From an uncultured Bacilli bacterium (GTDB lineage Bacteria; Bacillota_I; Bacilli_A; RF39; UBA660), in NCBI GenBank assembly GCA_947623755.1, contig CANQHB010000014.1, positions 1-16,287 of the forward strand: a DNA stretch of 16,287 bases. The letters are read 5' to 3'. Position 1 is the stretch's first letter; each line of letters begins with the position of its first letter. Made by a program: the position numbers and the translations under genes. This document shows, in pieces, positions 1-8,356 of the stretch. The notes under the pieces were generated by a model. The model was not told where the DNA came from. It made no database searches and was given only the letters and a program-made list of their open reading frames with translations.

Positions 1-456
1 ACGGCAACCGTAAATCCAAGTAATGCTACAAATAAGAAAGTAAAGTGGGAATCAAGTAATCCTAGTGTGGTTACAGTTGTTCAAGAAGATGGAAATATAG
101 TTACTATAAAAGCTGTTGGCGAAGGAAAGGCAACAATTACAGTAACAACAGAAGATGGAAATTATAAAGCTGAGTGTGAGGTAACAGTAGAGGCGACATA
201 TGCAATAACATTTACAAAGTTAGTTCAGGCAACTGGAGCATCAAGTCAGTATGAAGTAACAGTAAAAAAAGATGGAACAACCTTTACAAGCTATAAACAT
301 ATAGAACTTAAGGGTGGAACGTATCGTGTAACTCCAGGCCAAAAGGCATTTGATACATGGCTATCTGATAAACCAACAAGTGTAGTTTTAGTGTTAGCAG
401 ATGGGACAAGAGTAACAGTAACAGATATAACATATAACGAAAGAACTATAGAATAG
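1..456 (+). CDS. C-terminal part of a BIG2 (bacterial Ig-like) surface protein, 5' end outside window
   Basis: The reading frame is open from base 1 to the TAG at 454-456, so the gene begins upstream; the GTG at 67 is internal and not a start. The first 60 or so residues have the BIG2 pattern: a V-x-P-x-x-A-T start, W-x-S-S-x-P-x-V in the middle, and G-x-G-x-A-T-I-T-V-T followed by a C-terminal V-T-V strand. BIG2 domains are Ig-like folds common in cell-surface adhesins and wall-associated enzymes. The remaining 85 or so residues (TFTKLVQATGASSQYEV onward) are beta-rich and unrecognised. No membrane anchor or sorting signal follows, so any attachment lies upstream or is indirect. The stop is 16 bases before the next start, whose ribosome site follows immediately, so the two genes are probably co-transcribed. 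The codons prefer A in third position, as does the start of the next gene. Confidence 0.85.
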   Translation, partial: TATVNPSNATNKKVKWESSNPSVVTVVQEDGNIVTIKAVGEGKATITVTTEDGNYKAECEVTVEATYAITFTKLVQATGASSQYEVTVKKDGTTFTSYKHIELKGGTYRVTPGQKAFDTWLSDKPTSVVLVLADGTRVTVTDITYNERTIE

Positions 457-472
457 AAAAGGAGTTTGGAAT

Positions 473-3400
473 ATGAAGAAAATAGTTAATATAATAAGTA
501 TAGCAGTAATAACCTTTTTAATGTTTATTGTCCCAAGTTATGCTCGAGAAATGACATTAACAGAATTGGGGGAAATGATAGATGAAAAAGGTGGTGTAAA
601 TGCATTTATAATAGGAGAATATGTATTTACATCAAATCATACATTAACAACTCAAGATATAATGGTAGCAGCTAGAAGTATAGACGGAATAATAGAAGCA
701 GATGGGAAAGTAGGACCGGATGCAGTAAGTGGAGTAGAAGCACAACCAATATATGGAAAAATGTCTATTCAAAGAATAGAAAAAATATATAAAGGCGATG
801 AAGAAGAATGGAGAGTTGCGCCTGAAGGAAATTTAGTAGGTACAACACAAATAAGTTCTGACAAAATTCAAGTTAAATATATTGATTATAATTATGTTAA
901 AGAAGAAAGCAAGTTTACAGTAGATTTTGATAAAGTAAAAAATGATGTATATAAAACTAATTTAGAGTCAACATTTAATTATAAAACTGATGATATTGGT
1001 GACTTAGCTTTAAATGGTGATAAATTTACAGGAACAGTAAAAATTAAAAATGATATAAAAGGTTTTGCAGTAGAAGCTCAAACTAATTATTATTTGCCTT
1101 TTGTTATTTTAGTTCCAAATGCTACAAGTGCAACTACAATTGAAATAAAAGGAAATGGCATAACTAATGCTACGTATAGTAATTTTGATAAAACAGATAC
1201 TGAAAAAGGAATAGCTGTTTTATGGGCTGTAAGTTCTAGTGCTAGTCCTAAAACCATAACTATTACAGTTGATTTAGACGGTGATGGAGAAGTTTATGGT
1301 GAAACTACAAAAGTTCTTGATTGGAGTGGCGTAAAATTTCAGAGCGTTTCAGAGGCTAAAATAAGCGAGAATATTCCTGAAGCAGATAACGAATATATGA
1401 AAGAAAACTGGGGTTATGTACTTCCAACTGGTGATAATAGACATTATACATTTACGAGGGAAGGTGAATCTACTACTTTCAAATTAAGTGGTATAATTGA
1501 ACAACAACATATTAAAGAAAAAGTTTTTGGAGAAAGTGCAGAAAATGGATATTACTTCTTATTAAACTTAAATAAAACAGATGATATGTCAGAAATTCCT
1601 GATAGTGCAATTATAAAAATGAATAGTGAAAATGAAAAAACATTTAAAGGTAGCGATTTAGACGAAAATGGACTTTCTGTTTTAGTTAAATTAAATGATG
1701 ATTGTAAGAAAAGTAGTAAATGTAATTTTACAGTTGAAATTGACTGGGATGGAAATGGTAATGATTATTCACCAATAGTTTATACTATTGATTATAGTGA
1801 AGTAACATTTGAAAAGGCTTCTTTATTTACTATTGATGGATTAGATAAGAGTAAAAAAGATTATTTTGATAATAATGAGTGGCTTAATAAAGAAGGATAC
1901 CATACAGAAGTAAAATTAGACCAAGATAGAATTAATACTTATAAAGTGAGTGGTGTTCTTCCAATATTTGAAGATGAAGAATGGGAAGATGATAAACCTG
2001 AAACATTTGATAAAGAGCATGTACTTTATTATTTAGGCTTACTATTGAAATTAACTAACACTCCTGAAAATTTGGGGACAGAAGGTGCAATTAGTGAAAG
2101 TACAATAAAAGTTGAATTTTTCCATGATGAAACAGATGAAAGTAATTCTGTAGTTAAAGCCTATGATAGTAATTTTGATACTAGCAAAGAATTATATATA
2201 TTAAAAGCTTTAAGAGCTACAAACGATGATGGTTCACGAGTTGAGCCAAAAGATAAATACTTTACAATTACAGTTGATTTAGATGGTGAAGGTAAAGAAT
2301 ATGCTGAATATACTATAACAATTGATTATAGTGAATTAAAATTCCAAGATTATTCTAAAGGAAGCTCAGAATTTGAAATATTAGATTATAGTAAATTAGA
2401 TGAAGGTTCTGCAGAAAAAGCAGAATTAGATAATTATAAATTTAATAGTGATACAGTAAAAGAAGTAAAACTTAAAGAAAATACAGAACAACCGGATAAT
2501 CATTATATTGAAGGTATTACTGGTTCAATTAAGCAACAAACTTTAGATGCAAAATCTGGGTTTAAGAATTTAGAAGGTTATTATGTTCCTATAAAAATTA
2601 AAGTACCAAAAGATGAAGATTGGTTTACTGAATATAATAATACTTGGACATTAGTTTTACATGATGAAGATGGTCAGGATAAAACATATACTCCAACTTC
2701 TACTGAACATGAACAAGGTTGGGTATTAGTTCTATTTAGAATTGATGATAAAAGTGGAGATAAGAAAATTAAGTATTCTATTGATTTTGATAGTGATGGA
2801 GATGCATTCTTACCATATGAATATGAAATTTCTTATGAAACTTTAAATTTTCAAACGGAAAATAAAATAACATTTGAATATTTTGATGAAAAAACTGGTA
2901 AAATTGTAAAACAAGAAGAAAAAACTTATCAGGGAGAAATAATTCCGACAACTTTAGCACCAAAATTTGAAGATAAAAATTATGCATATCATGATTTTGA
3001 TTATTGGTATAAAGATAATAGTTCTACTGTTCCTTTTGAATTAGGGCAAGATGGGGCAACAACTGACGAAAATGAGGATATTACTTTAAAGGCTCATTGG
3101 ACAATAAATACTGATAAATTTATTACTGATGTAGTTAATAATTTAAGTAGTGCAAGTGAGTTTAATGAAATATTTGATGTTGAAAAAGTGGACAATACAA
3201 TTACATTTAATGTTAAAGATGCAACAGCTTTATTAAGTAAAATGAATGAAACCAATATTCCAGGAGCGATTGCTTATATTCTTCAAAGAGGTGAAGTAAA
3301 AGATATTACTCTTGCCTTTGGTGAGAAAAAGATAGTATTTAATAAAGAAGGAGCAACTGGTGGAGTTCAGGCAATTAATTTGGATGAAGAAGGCACTAAT

Positions 3401-5290
3401 CTTAAGTCGCAAATTCAAGCTGGAGCTAAACAGTTATTTGAAACTGTATTATCTGATGCAGAAGAAACAATGACATTAAATAAAATGGCTGAAGAAAATA
3501 GAGAATATACTTTAACTATTGGAACTTTAGATGGTTCAGTTAAATTAGCTGATAAAGCTAATTCGGAATATACATTTAAATTTATGACAGAAACGGCTTA
3601 TGTTAAGAGCGAAGCAGAATTAAATACAGCTTTAAAAAATTCAGCTGTAAAGCATATTAATATTACTCAAGGTTTTAATGTAGAGTCTACTGTTAATGTT
3701 GAAAGAAATGTAACTATAGATGGTAAAGATTTTGAGTTAACTGCAACAGGTTCACAACCAATATTTGATGTAAAATCTGCTAATGTTACTATTAATAATA
3801 TCAAATTAAAAGATGCTAAAGATACAGCTATAGTTGTTACAACTGGAAAATTAACAGTTAATAAAGCTACTTTTACAGGTGCTGATTTAAAAGCTGGAAT
3901 TGAAGTTAAAAATGGAGCATCATTAGTTGCATCAGAATTAACTTATGATGGTGAAACTTATGAAAAACCTGCAGTTAGAGCTGAGGCTAGTGCTACTGTT
4001 AAATTGACTGATAAAACTTCTGAAGATGCTTCAAAAGTTGAAAAATATAAAATAAATCGTGTTGATTCTGGTAATGACACAATAACAAAGGATACAGAAT
4101 ATAATTATTATAATTATTATAATGATACAAATAATTCAAAAATTTATAAAACACAATTAAATGATTTTGAAGCTGGTGCAAGACTTCAATATATAAAATA
4201 TAATTATTATAATGAACAATTAAATGTTCCAACAATAGAAAGATATAGTAAGGGATTTACATACGAAGGTGAAACATATACATTATTTGGATTCTCTAAA
4301 AGTAGTGCATATAGTGTAATTGTTGATGGTGGAGAAGAACCACAAGCAGTTATAAAGAAAGATGAATTTAGAGTAACTTCTGATGATTTATATTGGGTGT
4401 CATTTAAGACAAAAATAGTTGATACTGCGGCTAAAGTTGGAAATGAGCAAGAATTTAAAGAGGCTCTTCAAAATGGTAAAAAAACAATATATATAACATC
4501 AAATATAAATATAAATTTAGATGCAGATGGTTTATCTAATATTACTAGAGATGTTTCAATTATAGGTCCATCAGATTCTAAAAATAGACCAACGATAACT
4601 GCTAAAAAAATAACAATTAGTGATAGTGCAAATGAAGTATTCTTTAATAGAGTAAATTTAAGTATATCTGCTGAAAATGGACAAGATTCACTAATTGAAG
4701 TTAATGGTAAGAAATTTACATTATGGCAAGCTGGCTTAGAGAATACAGGGGTAGAAGTAGATTATGCAATTAAATTAAATAATACAGCTACTGTTGCAGA
4801 TATTAGATTTATGGGAATTGATTCCAAAGGATTTAGTTCAGAAAAATTAAAAAAGGGCTATATATATGTTAATGGTAAATTAGCTTCTGGTACAGAAATT
4901 TATAATAATAATTTTAAAGCATTGTCTGATAAAGAAAATGCAAGTGATATAACCATTAATGGTTTTGATGCTAGTGCAGCAACACTTACTGGAGATATAT
5001 CTCCAACTATAAGAATAGCTTATAATTCTGATGGATTCAATAAATATGCTATAAGATTGGCTAAAACCGCTTCAAATCAAGAAGCAAACATAAAATATGA
5101 AGATAGCGGTAATACAAAAATAGGCATTGATTGGGAAGACAATAGCGATTTTAGTAAAATTAGTTTTTATGCTTATGCTTCTAAGGTATCAACAGAATAT
5201 ATTAAAGCTGATGGTATAACTAGTTCAACTGCTCCTACTGAAGGAAAAGGTATTAAATTTGTTTCACAATCAGTAGTAGTTAGTGATTAA
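473..5290 (+). CDS. Giant secreted multi-domain surface protein (four acidic-loop modules, InlB-type repeat, beta-helix-like C-terminus)
   Basis: A 1605-residue protein starting at ATG 473 behind AAAAGGAG (456-463). Residues 1-24 form a signal peptide with a likely cut after SYA. Residues about 30-125 form a conserved-looking N-terminal unit (E-M-T-L-T-E-L-G). Four diverged modules of about 130-150 residues follow, each ending in an acidic loop ([IV]D[LWF]DGxG or DSDGD, near residues 267, 424, 601 and 771) and then a Y-x-I-x-Y-[SE]-x-[LV]-x-F strand. Residues about 797-880 match the InlB B-repeat/Listeria-Bacteroides repeat (F-D-x-W, ending T-L-K-A-H-W-T). Two stretches, about 1043-1181 and 1317-1510, have the repeated short-strand look of right-handed beta-helices and each starts with a V-x-x-E-x-E-[LF] segment. 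Low-complexity Asn/Tyr runs lie near bases 4100-4125 and 4199-4213. There is no LPXTG motif or C-terminal membrane helix, so the mode of attachment is unclear. An adhesin-like role is inference. Confidence 0.85.
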   Translation: MKKIVNIISIAVITFLMFIVPSYAREMTLTELGEMIDEKGGVNAFIIGEYVFTSNHTLTTQDIMVAARSIDGIIEADGKVGPDAVSGVEAQPIYGKMSIQRIEKIYKGDEEEWRVAPEGNLVGTTQISSDKIQVKYIDYNYVKEESKFTVDFDKVKNDVYKTNLESTFNYKTDDIGDLALNGDKFTGTVKIKNDIKGFAVEAQTNYYLPFVILVPNATSATTIEIKGNGITNATYSNFDKTDTEKGIAVLWAVSSSASPKTITITVDLDGDGEVYGETTKVLDWSGVKFQSVSEAKISENIPEADNEYMKENWGYVLPTGDNRHYTFTREGESTTFKLSGIIEQQHIKEKVFGESAENGYYFLLNLNKTDDMSEIPDSAIIKMNSENEKTFKGSDLDENGLSVLVKLNDDCKKSSKCNFTVEIDWDGNGNDYSPIVYTIDYSEVTFEKASLFTIDGLDKSKKDYFDNNEWLNKEGYHTEVKLDQDRINTYKVSGVLPIFEDEEWEDDKPETFDKEHVLYYLGLLLKLTNTPENLGTEGAISESTIKVEFFHDETDESNSVVKAYDSNFDTSKELYILKALRATNDDGSRVEPKDKYFTITVDLDGEGKEYAEYTITIDYSELKFQDYSKGSSEFEILDYSKLDEGSAEKAELDNYKFNSDTVKEVKLKENTEQPDNHYIEGITGSIKQQTLDAKSGFKNLEGYYVPIKIKVPKDEDWFTEYNNTWTLVLHDEDGQDKTYTPTSTEHEQGWVLVLFRIDDKSGDKKIKYSIDFDSDGDAFLPYEYEISYETLNFQTENKITFEYFDEKTGKIVKQEEKTYQGEIIPTTLAPKFEDKNYAYHDFDYWYKDNSSTVPFELGQDGATTDENEDITLKAHWTINTDKFITDVVNNLSSASEFNEIFDVEKVDNTITFNVKDATALLSKMNETNIPGAIAYILQRGEVKDITLAFGEKKIVFNKEGATGGVQAINLDEEGTNLKSQIQAGAKQLFETVLSDAEETMTLNKMAEENREYTLTIGTLDGSVKLADKANSEYTFKFMTETAYVKSEAELNTALKNSAVKHINITQGFNVESTVNVERNVTIDGKDFELTATGSQPIFDVKSANVTINNIKLKDAKDTAIVVTTGKLTVNKATFTGADLKAGIEVKNGASLVASELTYDGETYEKPAVRAEASATVKLTDKTSEDASKVEKYKINRVDSGNDTITKDTEYNYYNYYNDTNNSKIYKTQLNDFEAGARLQYIKYNYYNEQLNVPTIERYSKGFTYEGETYTLFGFSKSSAYSVIVDGGEEPQAVIKKDEFRVTSDDLYWVSFKTKIVDTAAKVGNEQEFKEALQNGKKTIYITSNININLDADGLSNITRDVSIIGPSDSKNRPTITAKKITISDSANEVFFNRVNLSISAENGQDSLIEVNGKKFTLWQAGLENTGVEVDYAIKLNNTATVADIRFMGIDSKGFSSEKLKKGYIYVNGKLASGTEIYNNNFKALSDKENASDITINGFDASAATLTGDISPTIRIAYNSDGFNKYAIRLAKTASNQEANIKYEDSGNTKIGIDWEDNSDFSKISFYAYASKVSTEYIKADGITSSTAPTEGKGIKFVSQSVVVSD

Positions 5291-5380
5291 CTAAAAATAA
5301 TATTAAGTAATGACGAAAAGAAAATATATAATAATTTTGATTTACTTATGAGAAAATTAATACAACAAACATTAAGTAAA

Positions 5381-5415
5381 AAATAAGGTGTAATGATTAA
5401 CATTGCACCTTATTT
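5381..5415. terminator. Hairpin terminator between the giant surface gene and the thioredoxin-fold gene
   Basis: Arms 5381-5395 and 5401-5415 pair over 15 bp with one G.U, around a 5-base loop ATTAA. On the plus strand the only T-rich part is TTATTT inside the arm, followed by A's, so termination may be leaky. On the minus strand the arm runs into a TTTTTT tract, which is better. It sits 27 bases before the next start codon, with no obvious promoter in between. It could therefore also act as an attenuator in the next gene's leader. Confidence 0.65.
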
Positions 5416-5442
5416 AAAAACTTATAATAAGAGGTGAAGATG

Positions 5443-6000
5443 ATGAGAAAAATATTACTAGTGATTATGTTAACTTTTTTAAGTTTTCCAATTGTGTCTT
5501 ATGGATTAGCAACAAATTCTTCAAGTTATACAATTATTAGAATATATTTGTTGGCAAATGATAAATGTAAAGAGTGTGATGAAATTACAGAGTGGTTAGA
5601 TGACTATAAGAAAGAAGATTATCGTATTAGTTGGGAATATGTTAAAGATAAAAATATAATTAAAGAATTTAAAAATACTTTAAATATAAAGAAGAATAAA
5701 TTACCTTTAATAGTAATTGGTTCTAATTATTTTGAGGGCTTTGATAAAAAAGTAAAAGAGGATTTAACCGAAGCTATAAAAGAATATGAAAAGGTTGAAG
5801 ATTATTGTGATTTAGGAACAAAGATTCAAAATAAAGAAGATACTAAAGATTGTTTAAAACAAAATGAAGGAATATATAAACAAAAAGAAAATAATTCTGT
5901 TTTAACCAATGTTATTATTGGGGGAATAGTTGTTCTAATTATTGGTGTTTTAGGTTTCTTTATTGGTAAGAAAAAAATATTTAATAGATTACAAAAGTAA
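5443..6000 (+). CDS. Membrane-anchored extracytoplasmic thioredoxin/glutaredoxin-fold protein
   Basis: A 185-residue protein. ATG 5443 is preferred because AGAGGTG (5430-5436) then sits 6 bases away. The in-frame ATG 5440 and GTG 5434 are closer to or inside that site. Residues 1-22 form a signal peptide. Residues about 30-115 have the thioredoxin/glutaredoxin pattern: a first strand (I-I-R-I-Y-L-L), then C42-K-E-C45 at the head of a helix, then the cis-proline strand L-P88-L-I-V-I-G and Y-F-E-G-F. Two more cysteines follow the domain (in DYCDLG and DCLKQN). Residues about 156-175 form one membrane helix ending in K-K-K. The active site would therefore face outside, so a thiol-disulfide exchange role in folding surface proteins is likely but inferred. 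The final codons are part of a terminator. The neighbouring secreted genes may supply substrates. Confidence 0.75.
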   Translation: MRKILLVIMLTFLSFPIVSYGLATNSSSYTIIRIYLLANDKCKECDEITEWLDDYKKEDYRISWEYVKDKNIIKEFKNTLNIKKNKLPLIVIGSNYFEGFDKKVKEDLTEAIKEYEKVEDYCDLGTKIQNKEDTKDCLKQNEGIYKQKENNSVLTNVIIGGIVVLIIGVLGFFIGKKKIFNRLQK

Positions 6001-6010
6001 TCTATTTTTT
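5983..6010 (+). terminator. Intrinsic terminator overlapping the end of the thioredoxin-fold gene
   Basis: A perfect 10-bp stem, AATAGATTAC (5983-5992) with GTAATCTATT (5997-6006), encloses loop AAAA and is followed by a T tract through 6010. The TAA stop at 5998-6000 lies inside the right arm. Confidence 0.85.
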
Positions 6011-6052
6011 ATGAAAAAATAATGTAAACTAACAGCCTTTTTACAATCTTAA

Positions 6053-6082
6053 TTGACATTTAGTTACTTTTAAAGGTATAAT
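6053..6082 (+). promoter_or_regulatory. Consensus promoter of the acyltransferase gene, almost without leader
   Basis: A perfect TTGACA (6053-6058) is followed by an 18-base spacer and a perfect TATAAT (6077-6082). The expected start of transcription is about 6089, while the best start codon is ATG 6100 (or GTG 6091). The leader would be about 0-11 bases and contains no Shine-Dalgarno sequence. Confidence 0.8.
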
Positions 6083-6099
6083 TACAATAAGTGATTGTT

Positions 6100-8331
6100 A
6101 TGAAGGATAAAAAGTATTTTATAGATTTAGACTTATTAAGAGTACTAGCATGTATAGCTATTCTTTTATATCATGTAAATGTATTAAAAGGAGGATATTT
6201 AGCAGTCTGTACTTTCTTAGTTATGAGTGCTTATCTTTCATGTTTATCAGCTAAGCAAGAAGAACATTTTTCTGTTATAAATTATTATAAGAAAATATTT
6301 TTTAAAATTTATTTACCTTTATTAAGTGTAGTATTTATAACATTAGCTATTGTTTTATTAATACCTAATTTTAATTTAATAAGTTTAAAAAGAGAAGTAA
6401 CTTCAATAATATTGGGTTATAATAATTTTTGGCAATTAGGGGCAAATTTAGATTATTTTGCAAGACATCTTAATTCTCCGTTTATGCATTTATGGTATAT
6501 TGGGATACTTTTACAATTTGATTTAGTTTTTCCTTTTATTTATATAAGTTTAAAGAAAATAGGAGATAAATTTAAAAAGATAATACCTATAATAATATTG
6601 AGTGGTCTTACTATTTTAAGTACTATTTATTTTTATAGTAAAGGTTTAAATAGTAATATTATGACGGTATATTATAATACATTTACAAGATTATTTTCAT
6701 TATTAGCGGGGGTTACTTTAGGTTTTATTCATATTTATTATGGTAATTTAATTTTTGATAAAATTAAACAAAGTAAATATGCAAAAGGGATATTTTATCT
6801 TTATCTATTAATATTAGGTTTATTATGGACTCTAATGGACGCTAATTCTAAATGGTTTTTATTAAGTATGGTATTAACTAGTTTTATATCTTTTAGATTA
6901 ATTGACTATGGAACTATATCTGATAGTAAAGAACTTAAGACTTCAGGAAAAATATTAAATTTTTTGGCAAGTTTTAGTTATGAGGTATATTTAGTCCAAT
7001 ATCCTGTAATATTTTTAATGCAATATTTAAGTATGGAAAATTATATAAGAATAATGTTAATTATAATTATTACTTTAGTTGTTGCTTTTATTTTCCATTT
7101 GGCGCTTAGTTTTAAAAATGATAAATATAAAATATTAAGGTATTTATTAGGAAGTGGAGTTTTAGCTTTAACTGTATATGGAGGATATCAATATATTAAG
7201 TTAGAAGATTACACTAAAGAAATGCAAGATTTAGAAAAACAATTGGTAGAAAATCAAAAAATAATTGAAGAAAAACAAGCAGAGTATGCTTCAAAATTAA
7301 AAGAAGAAGAAGATAATTGGGCTTTAGTTATAGAAGATTTAGAAAATGGAGAAGAAGAATTAAAGGAAAAAGTTAAAAACTTAAGAGTAACTGGGGTAGG
7401 AGATTCCGTAATGCTTGGGGCTGTGACTAATTTATATGAGGCTTTTCCAAATGGATATTTTGATGCACAGATATCGCGAACAGCTTGGGTGGTAAATGAT
7501 ATATTAGTTGATATAAAAAATAAAGGAATGTTAGGGGATATAGTGGTTTTAAATTTAGGTGCTAATGGAGATTGTAGTGAAGCTTGTAAAGATAAAATAG
7601 TAAAAACAATTGGAGAGCGCGAAATATTTTGGATTAATGTAACTAATGACCAAGAAGTAAAAGTTAATGATAAATTACAAGCTTATGCTCAAAAATATGA
7701 TAATGTCCATATTATTGATTGGAATAGTATTTCAAAGGGACATAAAGAATATTTTGTGGCGGATGGGATACACTTAACTAGTGCAGGAAGAAAAGCTTAT
7801 ACTAAGGCAATAAATGAGGCAATATATAATTTATATTTAGAGGAATATAATAAAGAAAAAGATATGATATTAAAGGAACATGAAGAAACATTAAAAAATA
7901 AAATAAGTTTTTATGGTAATGAATTATTGGTAAATGCTTTTGGTTATTTACAACAGGATTTTAGTGGGGCTGATTTTCATATTAAAAATGATTATAATTA
8001 TGAAATGTTAATGGAAGATTTAGAAAAAGATATAAAGAATAATACTTTAAGTTATAATATAGTGATAGCTTTTGATAATAGAGTTGTTTTAGATCAAGAA
8101 AAGATTCAAAAAATATTAGATTTGTGTCATGATAATCAAGTTTATATAGTTGCTATGAATGAGTTTAAGGAGACGTTAACAGAAAATCAGGCAGTAATTA
8201 TTGATTTTTTAGCGGAAATAAAAAATAATAAGGATTATTTAATGGCTGATAATATTCATCTTACCAATAAAGGTAATGAAGCTTTGGTAAATATCTTAAA
8301 AAGTCGAGTAAATAAAAAAACAGATACGTAA
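6100..8331 (+). CDS. OatA-like membrane O-acyltransferase (acyltransferase-3) with tandem SGNH domains
   Basis: A 743-residue protein from ATG 6100. Three further in-frame codons reach GTG 6091, but the N-terminus typical of the family starts at MKDKKYFIDLDLLRVL. Residues about 10-345 carry roughly ten membrane helices with the acyltransferase-3 signature: L-D-L-L-R, H25 in L-L-Y-H-V-N, then G-G-Y-L-A-V and F-L-V-M-S-A-Y-L (the usual SGYL is SAYL here). A last helix lies near 348-367, and a charged coiled coil follows at about 370-425. An SGNH esterase/transferase domain then carries block I G434-D-S436, block III G487-A-N489 and block V D555-G-I-H558, so it should be active. Residues about 603-740 repeat this fold with decayed motifs (G-N-E at 606-608, D-N-R at 659-661) but keep D717-N-I-H720. 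Family members transfer acyl groups across the membrane to peptidoglycan or other envelope glycans; the substrate here is unknown. Confidence 0.85.
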   Translation: MKDKKYFIDLDLLRVLACIAILLYHVNVLKGGYLAVCTFLVMSAYLSCLSAKQEEHFSVINYYKKIFFKIYLPLLSVVFITLAIVLLIPNFNLISLKREVTSIILGYNNFWQLGANLDYFARHLNSPFMHLWYIGILLQFDLVFPFIYISLKKIGDKFKKIIPIIILSGLTILSTIYFYSKGLNSNIMTVYYNTFTRLFSLLAGVTLGFIHIYYGNLIFDKIKQSKYAKGIFYLYLLILGLLWTLMDANSKWFLLSMVLTSFISFRLIDYGTISDSKELKTSGKILNFLASFSYEVYLVQYPVIFLMQYLSMENYIRIMLIIIITLVVAFIFHLALSFKNDKYKILRYLLGSGVLALTVYGGYQYIKLEDYTKEMQDLEKQLVENQKIIEEKQAEYASKLKEEEDNWALVIEDLENGEEELKEKVKNLRVTGVGDSVMLGAVTNLYEAFPNGYFDAQISRTAWVVNDILVDIKNKGMLGDIVVLNLGANGDCSEACKDKIVKTIGEREIFWINVTNDQEVKVNDKLQAYAQKYDNVHIIDWNSISKGHKEYFVADGIHLTSAGRKAYTKAINEAIYNLYLEEYNKEKDMILKEHEETLKNKISFYGNELLVNAFGYLQQDFSGADFHIKNDYNYEMLMEDLEKDIKNNTLSYNIVIAFDNRVVLDQEKIQKILDLCHDNQVYIVAMNEFKETLTENQAVIIDFLAEIKNNKDYLMADNIHLTNKGNEALVNILKSRVNKKTDT

Positions 8332-8349
8332 AAGTAATATCTGTTTTTT
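8315..8349. terminator. Bidirectional terminator between convergent acyltransferase and collagen-like genes
   Basis: AAAAAACAGATA (8315-8326) pairs perfectly with TATCTGTTTTTT (8338-8349) around an 11-base loop that contains the TAA stop of the acyltransferase. A-run and T-run flanks make it usable from both strands. The collagen-like gene stops at 8357 on the other strand, only 25 bases away. Confidence 0.85.
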
Positions 8350-8356
8350 GTTGGGT

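Noticed and set aside
4098..4215. Tandem TAATTATTA-like repeats as a regulatory site
   Set aside because: They are in frame and encode Asn/Tyr runs in the surface protein; low-complexity coding explains them.
2778..4235. Several minus-strand open frames inside the giant surface gene
   Set aside because: They lie entirely under a well-supported gene, have Leu/His/Tyr-rich compositions typical of antisense translation, and have no ribosome sites.
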